Shown here: one piece after another, positions 1-6,654 of the stretch
Position numbering within the stretch: the stretch's first letter is position 1
Layout of the letters: the number at the start of each line of letters is the position of its first letter
NCBI GenBank assembly: GCA_946639085.1
Contig: CAMPBP010000062.1
Coordinates: 1-7,374, forward strand
Reading direction: 5' to 3'
Length of the DNA: 7,374 nucleotides
Source of the DNA: an uncultured Lachnospiraceae bacterium
GTDB taxonomy: Bacteria; Bacillota; Clostridia; Lachnospirales; Lachnospiraceae
Translations under genes and position numbers: made by a program
The notes under the pieces: model-generated
What the model saw: the letters and a program-made list of their open reading frames with translations, nothing else
What the model was told of the DNA's origin: nothing
The model's database searches: none

Positions 1-389
1 GTTTCGTAATGTTCCCGAAGGGACCTAAGGGTAAGCTTGTTCAGACCGCACAGGACAACATCTGCATCATTCCTTCATGCTATGATGCTGACACAGCTTG
101 GAAGTGCGCATTCGCTTACAGCCTTTACAACGAGTTCGTTCCCGGATTCGAAGATTACAACCCTTATGTAAATTCAACAGCTACGGGTAACTTCGATGAG
201 AGAGCATGCCAGGAAACTGTTCCGCTTATGGCTGCTAACTCTACCGTTGAACTTCAGTCAATCATCCCTAACCTCGATATGGGTGCACCTTTCTTATGGA
301 AGATCGGACCTAACTGTGATCCTATTTCTGAGATTCTTGACGGATGCCGCGATATGTACAAGCAGTACATCGACGAAGCTAACCAGTAA
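1..389 (+). CDS. Extracellular solute-binding protein of an ABC importer, C-terminal part (5' end outside window)
   Basis: The reading frame is open from the left edge (first full codon at base 3) to TAA at 387-389, giving about 128 residues of a protein that starts upstream. The sequence begins FVMFPKGPKGK and continues with an aromatic-rich region (FAYSLYNEFVPGFEDYNPYV). It ends in a helical tail (ILDGCRDMYKQYIDEANQ). The F-P-x-G-P-x-G turn followed by alternating aromatic helices is typical of the C-terminal lobe of family 1 solute-binding proteins, which catch sugars or oligosaccharides outside the cell and deliver them to an importer. The visible part cannot show the signal peptide, the ligand or the cognate permeases. 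Family-level assignment is by resemblance only. A strong terminator follows, so this gene is probably the last of its own transcript and not part of the exporter operon downstream. Confidence 0.72.
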   Translation, partial: FVMFPKGPKGKLVQTAQDNICIIPSCYDADTAWKCAFAYSLYNEFVPGFEDYNPYVNSTATGNFDERACQETVPLMAANSTVELQSIIPNLDMGAPFLWKIGPNCDPISEILDGCRDMYKQYIDEANQ

Positions 390-422
390 GATTTACCAGT
401 AACTACAAACAAATAAACAATC

Positions 423-460
423 AAAACAAGCGATGTTTTCCGGGCATCGCTTGTTTTTTT
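423..460 (+). terminator. Intrinsic (Rho-independent) terminator after the solute-binding protein gene
   Basis: ACAAGCGATG (426-435) pairs perfectly with CATCGCTTGT (445-454) around the nine-base loop TTTTCCGGG. A run of T's (454-460) follows at once. Three more A-T pairs (423-425 with 455-457) can extend the stem. It lies 34 bases past the stop codon of the upstream gene, the normal place for a terminator, and isolates that gene from the operon starting at 648. Confidence 0.9.
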
Positions 461-499
461 CTTATGGGAAATTCCGGAGAAATTTCCCATAAGAAAAAA
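455..499. repeat. Perfect 19-bp inverted repeat (hairpin) abutting the terminator
   Basis: TTTTTTCTTATGGGAAATT (455-473) is exactly reverse-complementary to AATTTCCCATAAGAAAAAA (481-499) with the seven-base spacer CCGGAGA. The six T's that open the left arm are also the T-tract of the preceding terminator. The hairpin ends in A's rather than T's on either strand, so it is not itself an ordinary intrinsic terminator. It could stabilise read-through RNA, be a dispersed repeat, or bind a protein. The sequence alone does not decide. Confidence 0.8.
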
Positions 500-515
500 C
501 ACTCCATTTTATAAT

Positions 516-529
516 TTCTTAAGAATTCT
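516..529. promoter_or_regulatory. Nested palindrome, candidate operator upstream of the exporter operon
   Basis: TTCTTAAGAA (516-525) is a perfect 10-base palindrome. It overlaps a second perfect palindrome, AGAATTCT (522-529). It lies about 50-65 bases upstream of the proposed -35 element, where an activator could bind. Exporter operons of this kind in Firmicutes are often controlled by two-component response regulators, but no regulator gene is visible here and AT-rich intergenic DNA yields such palindromes by chance. Confidence 0.2.
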
Positions 530-580
530 CCGCAAAAAGGCAGATGAAAATAGCAACATATAATAGGTAAAATTGCGGTT

Positions 581-610
581 TTGACTGTATTATATTAAAG
601 ATTGGATTAT
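581..610 (+). promoter_or_regulatory. Candidate sigma-A promoter for the exporter operon
   Basis: TTGACT (581-586) matches five of six bases of the -35 consensus. GATTAT (605-610), 18 bases later, matches four of six of the -10 consensus. An overlapping TATACT (608-613) is a better -10 but would need a 21-base spacer. The start of transcription would fall near 617, leaving a leader of about 30 bases before the ATG at 648. This is the best promoter seen between the terminator and the first gene, but it is a weak match. Confidence 0.4.
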
Positions 611-637
611 ACTGCTTAAGTAGATCGATATGCTTAC

Positions 638-642
638 GGAGG
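638..642 (+). promoter_or_regulatory. Ribosome binding site GGAGG for the first adaptor gene
   Basis: GGAGG lies five bases before the ATG at 648. It is a near-consensus Shine-Dalgarno site and fixes the start of the 350-residue adaptor. Confidence 0.85.
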
Positions 643-647
643 CATAA

Positions 648-1700
648 ATGAAAATAAAGAAATTGTTAATTGCATGTTTGGCAGGCGTAATGCTTTTTTG
701 CGGTTGCGGGAAAACGGAAGAAGTTCCTCTGGTTATGGTAGATTCCGAGGAAGATGTTGTTTCCTACAGCCTGGTACAGGTCACTTATGACGATGTAATA
801 CTTACACAAAAGATGGATTGTATATATTCTCAGTCCAATTCGCAGGAAGTTTCTTTTAATACCACGGGAAAGTATGTGGACAAAGTGTATGTGACAGAGG
901 GAGATGTTGTCAAAAAGGGTGACCTTTTGTGCGAGCTTTCTTCCGCGACTCTCGAAGAACAGATAGAAGAACTTGATTACAAGGTTAAGAAAAATGAACT
1001 TAAACTGAGTAATTACGATATGAACGAAGCATTGGACATTCAGGATCTTTATGCCTACGGTATGGTAAGTCAGGAGAGAGTTGACTCTATCAAAAAGAAT
1101 TATGAAAGACAGCGTGTTCTGACAAACGATGCTCTTGAATTTGACAGAGAGGAACTTGCAAGAAAGCGTAAAGAATTAAGAGATTCCAGATTATACGCTT
1201 CTCTTGACGGTGTTGTTTACAATCTTAAGAAAAACCTTGAAGGATCGACTTCGAAGAACGGTGAAGTTGTCATGAATATTGTTGACAGCTCTGATTGCAT
1301 GTTTGAAGTATCGGGTACAGAGTACAAAAGCTTCTTTAAAGAAGGTGAACCCGTAGATATGAATATTGCATTCTCATCTGCTGCGGGTGATTATGTATTG
1401 CTTCCGTTTGAGATAGATTCATGGACGGATAAGATGGTATTCTCTGTCTTCACAGGTCCCGACAATGCAACCATCGATGTTGGAACAAGAGGAACGATAT
1501 CGGTTGTTGAAGACGAAAAGACTCATGTTCTTTCACTCCCTAAAGAAGTTATCCATAAAGCCGGCGAAGAGTATTTTGTTTATCTTTTAAATGAAGACAA
1601 CATAAGAACCATCCAGTACATTACGGTCGGTCTTTACGGTGATGAGAGAGTTGAGATTCTTGACGGACTTACGGAAGGGGAAAAGGTGGTTAGAAAATGA
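648..1700 (+). CDS. Lipoprotein membrane-fusion (HlyD/MacA-type) adaptor of an ABC exporter, 350 aa
   Basis: This is the extracytoplasmic adaptor of an ABC efflux pump, expected to sit on the outer face of the membrane and dock on the FtsX-like permease encoded downstream. Residues 1-19 form a signal peptide (MKIKK then a hydrophobic stretch). It ends in a lipobox-like LFCGC, so Cys20 is probably lipidated. The first half of the lipoyl-type barrel-sandwich domain is at about 76-98 (YVTEGDVVKKGDLLCEL). A charged helical hairpin spans about 100-178, the second half is at about 182-213 (ASLDGVVYNL), the beta-barrel is at about 217-290, and the membrane-proximal domain is at about 294-350, ending DGLTEGEKVV. 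The order and length fit the MacA/YknX family. The start is supported by GGAGG at 638-642. The gene ends in an ATGA overlap with the next gene. The hairpin tip keeps L134-x6-S141 of the TolC-contact motif of Gram-negative adaptors but has Asp130 where Arg is expected. The substrate is unknown. Confidence 0.85.
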   Translation: MKIKKLLIACLAGVMLFCGCGKTEEVPLVMVDSEEDVVSYSLVQVTYDDVILTQKMDCIYSQSNSQEVSFNTTGKYVDKVYVTEGDVVKKGDLLCELSSATLEEQIEELDYKVKKNELKLSNYDMNEALDIQDLYAYGMVSQERVDSIKKNYERQRVLTNDALEFDREELARKRKELRDSRLYASLDGVVYNLKKNLEGSTSKNGEVVMNIVDSSDCMFEVSGTEYKSFFKEGEPVDMNIAFSSAAGDYVLLPFEIDSWTDKMVFSVFTGPDNATIDVGTRGTISVVEDEKTHVLSLPKEVIHKAGEEYFVYLLNEDNIRTIQYITVGLYGDERVEILDGLTEGEKVVRK

Positions 1701-3865
1701 TGATAAAGAAAATGTTTCGTACCGCTTCGGGTACGCTTCTTGCTATATCGATAATACTTACGTCGACTGCGTTTTCTTCGGTGACGCTTACCGGATGCGG
1801 TAAAAAGGAAAATGCGATCGTGGAAAGTATTGAACTGGTAGATCCGGTCGGAAGTGCGGAAACGTACGCCGTTGCCGAGAGAAGAGACCTTAAAACAGTT
1901 ACTTTGTTAAACGGAAAAGTTGTTCCGAAGGTTTATGAATACAATTTTTCATCCAACCAGAACTTTTCTTCGTACATTAATCTTCCGGGAATGACGGTCA
2001 GCAAAAATGACGGTCTGGTTAAGGCATCGACGGAAAAACTTGATGATCAGACAAAAGCCGTTAAAGAAGAAATGAATGATTTCATGGATCTTTATAACGC
2101 CGACATGGAAGAGTTAAACGAATCACTGGCAGCTGCCAAGGCCAAAGAAGCCCACTGGCAGGAAATAGTGGAACGCCTTGACGGAATGACACAGGAGGAA
2201 TTAAAAGCCTACAATGATAATTTCGCGGTGGAAGCAAAAGCCGGAAGAGTGACTGCCGACTGGTCCGAAAACGGCATCAGAAAAGAGTATATCGGTGCGG
2301 TTTCTTCAAGAGAGAGGATCGAGCAGAATATTAAAGAGCGTACCGAAAACTATGAGCTTGATCTGGCACATTATAAGACGAGACTTAAAAGGATCGATAA
2401 AAAGCGCGAGGATGTGGTTGTATCCACCAAGGTTGACGGTAAAGTCGTAGCCATTCACTACACTCAGGAAAACAATGAATGGATATCAAAAGAAACACCG
2501 GTTGCTGCTGTCGGAGATTTCAACAGTTTAGAGGTTAAAACGGACTATGTTGTTTCAAGTGATGTTAAAAAGGCACTCGAAGTATACGGATTTGCAAACG
2601 GAAAGCGATATGAAGTCGAATTTGTGGAGCCTGAGCCCAATGAAACGATCTCTTCCATGGCAGACGCAAGATCGACATTCAGAATAAGCGATCCCGAGGG
2701 AAATATCAAAGCCGGAGATTATCTTGTCGTAGTTATCGTTACACGTGAAAGCAAAGACACGATAGCGATACCAAACGAAGCGCTCAACAAAGACGATGAA
2801 GGACCTTTTGTCTATGTTATTGAAGGCGACAGCAAGATAAAGAGACAGGTTAAGAAGGGGATCAAATCCGGAATGTATACCGAGATCCTTTCGGGACTTA
2901 ACGAAGGCGAGAAGGTTTCTGTAGATATAAAAGCAGAAAATAAGAATAAAACTAAGGTACTTGAAAAAGGAAAAGTCGCAACAGGCTTTTCCGCGAGCGG
3001 ATATCTGTTCTATTCAAACGCTCAGATCATCAAAAATCCCGTTGAATACGGAACGGTATATGTTAAAGAGATAAATGTTAAACAAAACGAGCGCGTTGAA
3101 AAGGGACAGATCGTAGCAACCGTTTGGGTAACGCCGGACGATATTGCGATCAGGCGCAAAGAACGCACCTTGCTTCGTGCAAACGAAGATCTTGCCGAGC
3201 TTATCAAAGACGGTGAAGAAAACAACAAACGTGCGATCAAGAATAAGCGGGATTATATAAGCGAACTTACAAAGCAGATAAACGATATGAAGGCCGATGC
3301 CGCCACTACTGTCATAACCGCTCCGTTTGACGGCATAATAACCGATGTCGGCAGATTCGAAGAAGGCGATATCCTTTTGGCAGATTACGGTATTGCTACA
3401 ATATCGAGCGAAGATAACTGCTACGTTATTTTTGAAGACAAAGCGGGACAGCTTACATGCGGAAACGTTGCCAATATAAGTTACAAGGATGATTCCGGAA
3501 AAGAATATACAGCAGAGGGCGAAGTGGTCACGGTGTCAAAATGGGCATTAAGTGAAAGACTTTCTTCGGATTATACCCTTGTAAGGGTTTCTTCGGAGGA
3601 CCTTGAAAGAATGGCAGGTGCAAACCGTGGATATGACGGCTGGTGGAGACGTATGTCGTTTTCGATAAATGCCGAAGTACGAACGGTAAGCGACGTTGTC
3701 CTCGTTCCGAAGAGTGCGGTGACTACCGTAGATTCGGTTACATATGTGACCGTGGAAGAGAATGGTAAAAAAGTACAGAAAAGTTTTATAGCGGGTGGAT
3801 CGGATTCCACAAATTATTGGGTTATAGAAGGCCTTAGCGAAGGAACAAAGATATGCTTGGAATAA
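1697..3865 (+). CDS. Lipoprotein with two tandem membrane-fusion adaptor modules, 722 aa
   Basis: This is a second adaptor for the same exporter, about twice the usual length because it carries two adaptor units in a row. Residues 1-33 form a signal peptide with lipobox LTGC (Cys34). Module 1 (about 54-412) has a degenerate first barrel half and a long helical hairpin (about 112-237). It then has the second barrel half (STKVDGKVVAI, 243-253), a beta-barrel, and a membrane-proximal end reading LSGLNEGEKVSV (398-409). Module 2 (about 413-722) repeats the plan. It has YVKEINVKQNERVEKGQIVA (455-474), a short hairpin (about 480-533), ITAPFDGIITDV (540-551), a barrel, and the ending IEGLSEGTKI (710-719). 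The two endings also match that of the 350-residue adaptor. The start at 1697 has AGGTGG-like bases (1684-1689) at a good distance; a second ATG at 1700 is possible. It overlaps the upstream gene by 4 nt and the permease gene by 13 nt. A fusion of two ancestral adaptor genes is the likely origin. Confidence 0.82.
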   Translation: MMIKKMFRTASGTLLAISIILTSTAFSSVTLTGCGKKENAIVESIELVDPVGSAETYAVAERRDLKTVTLLNGKVVPKVYEYNFSSNQNFSSYINLPGMTVSKNDGLVKASTEKLDDQTKAVKEEMNDFMDLYNADMEELNESLAAAKAKEAHWQEIVERLDGMTQEELKAYNDNFAVEAKAGRVTADWSENGIRKEYIGAVSSRERIEQNIKERTENYELDLAHYKTRLKRIDKKREDVVVSTKVDGKVVAIHYTQENNEWISKETPVAAVGDFNSLEVKTDYVVSSDVKKALEVYGFANGKRYEVEFVEPEPNETISSMADARSTFRISDPEGNIKAGDYLVVVIVTRESKDTIAIPNEALNKDDEGPFVYVIEGDSKIKRQVKKGIKSGMYTEILSGLNEGEKVSVDIKAENKNKTKVLEKGKVATGFSASGYLFYSNAQIIKNPVEYGTVYVKEINVKQNERVEKGQIVATVWVTPDDIAIRRKERTLLRANEDLAELIKDGEENNKRAIKNKRDYISELTKQINDMKADAATTVITAPFDGIITDVGRFEEGDILLADYGIATISSEDNCYVIFEDKAGQLTCGNVANISYKDDSGKEYTAEGEVVTVSKWALSERLSSDYTLVRVSSEDLERMAGANRGYDGWWRRMSFSINAEVRTVSDVVLVPKSAVTTVDSVTYVTVEENGKKVQKSFIAGGSDSTNYWVIEGLSEGTKICLE
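3840..3844 (+). promoter_or_regulatory. Ribosome binding site AAGGA that decides the permease start
   Basis: AAGGA lies eight bases before ATG 3853, inside the end of the tandem adaptor gene. The other in-frame ATG (3865, in the overlap TAATG) would be 20 bases away from it and has no site of its own, so 3853 is the preferred start. Confidence 0.6.
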
Positions 3866-6654
3866 TGCTGGAAAAACTGTGGCATAAAAAATGGATGAAT
3901 GTATGTCTCTTACTGGGATGTATACTTCTGACCGCAACCGTGGTCAGCTTCCCCATTTACAGAACTGCCGCATATAACAGAATGCTTACGGATGAATTTG
4001 AATCGTATATCGTTTCCGAAGGAAAGTGGCCCGCTTTGGTTACGGGAAACACATCTTCAATGAAGGAAGCGGGCGGTAAGACACTTGCCAAAATGGAAGA
4101 ATTCCCCAAGGGTTTTTATGATTATATGAAGGTTGATGAAGTTGATACTTTCTTTATCATGAACCTTGCCGCAGCCAATATGAGCTCCGAGACAAAAAGG
4201 GGAGAAGCTCAGGGGTTAAGCGTAAAACTTACATCCATCGACAATGTGCTCGATCATGCCGATATCATTTATGGCGAGCCCTTTTCCGAAAAAGGTATAA
4301 CGGACGACGGATATATCGAAGTTATAGTAAGCCAGTCCGCACTTATTTCAAAAGGCGTTCTGGTAGGCGAAAAGTTTACGTTTGACGATCTTAAAATGGC
4401 AGATAAGTCTCCCATAAAAGTTGTTATAACGGGTGTATTTGACGCATCCGATGACTCGGGATATTTCTGGCAGATAAAGCCCGAAAAGATGGATGATTAT
4501 CTTTTATGCAATCCTGCCGTGTTCAGAGAGAAATTTACCGGTGACAACGCCGGAAAGTTTAACATAAAGCTTACTTTCAACTGCCTTTTTGATTATTCGA
4601 AGATCAAGGCAAGCGATGTTAAGACTCTGGTAAAGAACACAGAGTATTATTTAAACGAGAGTCCTTACAGAAAAGTCCTTGATAAACCGCAATATATGAA
4701 GGTCATTGACGATTATAATATCAAAGTATCAAGGATATCCGCGACTCTTATCATTTTGCAGGTTCCCGTACTTGCGATGCTTGCGGCATTTCTTCTTATG
4801 ATCTCAGGTCAGATGTATGAAATGGAGAAAAACGAGATCTCCGTTATCAAGTCCCGAGGCAGCTCAAGTTTCCAGATAATAAGACTTTACTTCTATCAGG
4901 GACTTTTGATAACTTTTATCGGAACTTTGGTGGGCCTGCCGATAGGAGCATTTTTCGCTAAGATACTCGGATCGACAAGAAACTTCCTTGAGTTCGATTT
5001 TTCACGTGCTTTAAATGTTGCTTATACCAAAGAAACATTCATATATGCGCTTTCGGCCATGGGAGTATGTCTTCTTTCGATCACGATCCCTTCAATAAAG
5101 CACAGCCGTGTTACGATTGTTAACTTAAAACAGTCTAAGGCGTTAAAAAGAAAGAGTCTGTGGGAGAAGCTGTTTGTCGACATCCTTTTGCTTGGCATTT
5201 CTCTTTACGGATACTATTCATTCAACAAAAATATGAAAGATCTTTCCAACGCCGTTATGGCAGGTGAGAGCCTCGATCCCTTACTGTATTTCAGTTCGTC
5301 GCTCTTTATTGTCGGCGCGGGACTTTTCTTTTTACGTCTGCAGCCTTATATAGTTAAGCTTATTTACACGATAGGCAAAAACAAGTGGGGCCCCGCAAGC
5401 CATGTATCGTTTATGGAGAATATAAAAAACGGGCGCAAGCAGCAGCTTATCATGCTTTTCCTTATCATGACGGTTTCGCTTGGTATGTATCATGCCGCCG
5501 TGGCCCGCACCATACTCTCAAATGCGATAGAAAATACCGAATATCTGTCGGGATGCGATGTCATATTAAAAGAGAACTGGACCGAGATCGTGGACAGGAA
5601 CGGAATATATACGGGTGAATATATAGTTCCGGACTACTCAAAGTACAATACGCTTGATATTGCGGAAAAGTTTACAAGGGTCATCAACGATGAAGAGGCA
5701 ACCGTAAACGGAAGTTCAAACGATAAATATACGGTGCATTTAATGGGCATCCACACAAAGGAATTCGGCTCCATCACCTGGGTGGATCAAAGCTATAACG
5801 GAAAGCATTATTACGAATACTTAAATGAACTTGCAGCAGTTGAAGACGGATTTTTGCTGTCGTCCAACTTTAATACAAAGATGGGCTACAACATCGGAGA
5901 TACTATTTCTGTTACTAACTCAAAGAAGAAGGTGGTATCGGGAACGGTAGTCGGTTTTATTGATTACTTCCCCTGCTACGCACCGGTCGAGAACGGTCTT
6001 AATCCCGACGGAACCGCTTATTCGAAAGAAAACTACCTTGCTGTGGCACATTTTGATTATCTCAACAAGAAGTGCGGAGTATTCCCTTACGAAGTGTGGA
6101 TGAAACTTAAACCCGACGCTTCTCCCAATACTTTGGTAAAGTGGCTTAATGACAACAACGTATCGCTTAAGAAATACGTCAATGCAGGCGATCGTATGAA
6201 TGCCACATTGGAAGATCCGCTCCTTCAGGGTACCAACGGTGTGCTCACGATGGGATTTGTGGTAACGATCATACTTTGTGCGGTGGGTTACCTTATTTAC
6301 TGGGTAATGTCCATAAGAGAGCGAGAACTTATCTTCGGTGTTTTGAGAGCTACAGGTTTCCACAAAGGTGAGATATTCCACATGCTCATAAACGAGCAAG
6401 TATTTTCCGGTGTATTCTCAATACTAGCCGGTATCGGAATAGGAAAACTCACGTCAAAGATGTTCGTGCCGATACTTCAGCAGGCTTACGCCTCAAAAGA
6501 TCAGGCACTTCCGATGAAGCTTATAACGGTGGCATCGGATATGTACAGACTTTACGGAGTAATAGCACTCGTAATGATCGTTTCAATGTGCGTTCTCGTA
6601 GGTATTTTGTTTAAGATGAACGTTACCAAGGCACTTAAGTTAGGTGAAGAATAA
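3853..6654 (+). CDS. FtsX-like ABC exporter permease with duplicated MacB/YbbP-type halves, 933 aa
   Basis: This is the membrane subunit of the exporter. Ten membrane segments are predicted by eye at about 15-35, 297-319, 342-370, 396-415, 438-456, 480-496, 531-552, 798-819, 848-866 and 900-921. Two large domains lie outside the membrane, after segment 1 (about 37-296) and after segment 7 (about 554-797). Each half ends in an FtsX-type core. The first has MYEMEKNEISVIKSRGSS (321-338) leading into segment 3. The second has IRERELIFGVLRATGF (821-836), the cytoplasmic stretch that in this family precedes the coupling helix to the ATPase. The layout of two MacB-like halves joined by extra segments is that of YbbP-like ten-segment permeases. 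One chain may therefore do the work of a MacB dimer. Start 3853 (MLGIMLEKLW) is backed by AAGGA at 3840-3844; ATG 3865 would remove only four residues. It overlaps the adaptor gene by 13 nt and the ATPase gene by 1 nt. The transported substrate cannot be inferred. Confidence 0.88.
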   Translation: MLGIMLEKLWHKKWMNVCLLLGCILLTATVVSFPIYRTAAYNRMLTDEFESYIVSEGKWPALVTGNTSSMKEAGGKTLAKMEEFPKGFYDYMKVDEVDTFFIMNLAAANMSSETKRGEAQGLSVKLTSIDNVLDHADIIYGEPFSEKGITDDGYIEVIVSQSALISKGVLVGEKFTFDDLKMADKSPIKVVITGVFDASDDSGYFWQIKPEKMDDYLLCNPAVFREKFTGDNAGKFNIKLTFNCLFDYSKIKASDVKTLVKNTEYYLNESPYRKVLDKPQYMKVIDDYNIKVSRISATLIILQVPVLAMLAAFLLMISGQMYEMEKNEISVIKSRGSSSFQIIRLYFYQGLLITFIGTLVGLPIGAFFAKILGSTRNFLEFDFSRALNVAYTKETFIYALSAMGVCLLSITIPSIKHSRVTIVNLKQSKALKRKSLWEKLFVDILLLGISLYGYYSFNKNMKDLSNAVMAGESLDPLLYFSSSLFIVGAGLFFLRLQPYIVKLIYTIGKNKWGPASHVSFMENIKNGRKQQLIMLFLIMTVSLGMYHAAVARTILSNAIENTEYLSGCDVILKENWTEIVDRNGIYTGEYIVPDYSKYNTLDIAEKFTRVINDEEATVNGSSNDKYTVHLMGIHTKEFGSITWVDQSYNGKHYYEYLNELAAVEDGFLLSSNFNTKMGYNIGDTISVTNSKKKVVSGTVVGFIDYFPCYAPVENGLNPDGTAYSKENYLAVAHFDYLNKKCGVFPYEVWMKLKPDASPNTLVKWLNDNNVSLKKYVNAGDRMNATLEDPLLQGTNGVLTMGFVVTIILCAVGYLIYWVMSIRERELIFGVLRATGFHKGEIFHMLINEQVFSGVFSILAGIGIGKLTSKMFVPILQQAYASKDQALPMKLITVASDMYRLYGVIALVMIVSMCVLVGILFKMNVTKALKLGEE

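Noticed and set aside
254..502. Minus-strand 82-codon frame covering the terminator and gene end
   Set aside because: It reads through the terminator and the perfect hairpin, and half of it is antisense to the solute-binding protein. There is no supporting ribosome site pattern or family signal.
559..564. Perfect TATAAT, and another at 510-515, as promoter -10 elements
   Set aside because: Neither has a -35-like hexamer 16-19 bases upstream nor an extended TGn motif. They are expected by chance in this AT-rich gap, so the TTGACT-based candidate was preferred.
1..647. The solute-binding protein as a component of the exporter operon
   Set aside because: A strong terminator and a 258-base gap separate it from the exporter genes, and FtsX-type exporters do not use family 1 solute-binding proteins.
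390..647. tRNA, riboswitch, CRISPR or a small unlisted gene in the intergenic gap
   Set aside because: Apart from the two hairpins and the promoter-like elements no cloverleaf, spaced repeat array or short frame with a ribosome site was seen.
1697..1703. A frameshift splitting one long adaptor gene into two
   Set aside because: The second protein has its own ribosome site, signal peptide and lipobox Cys, and the first ends with a complete adaptor C-terminus, so these are two genes.
3548..3937. Minus-strand frames across the junction of tandem adaptor and permease
   Set aside because: They cross a junction of two well-supported plus-strand genes and have no similarity pattern of their own.
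5920..6399. Minus-strand frame of 159 codons opposite the permease
   Set aside because: It lies fully inside the second half of the permease, its translation is rich in His/Tyr/Arg and lacks any family pattern, and no operon partner or promoter accompanies it.
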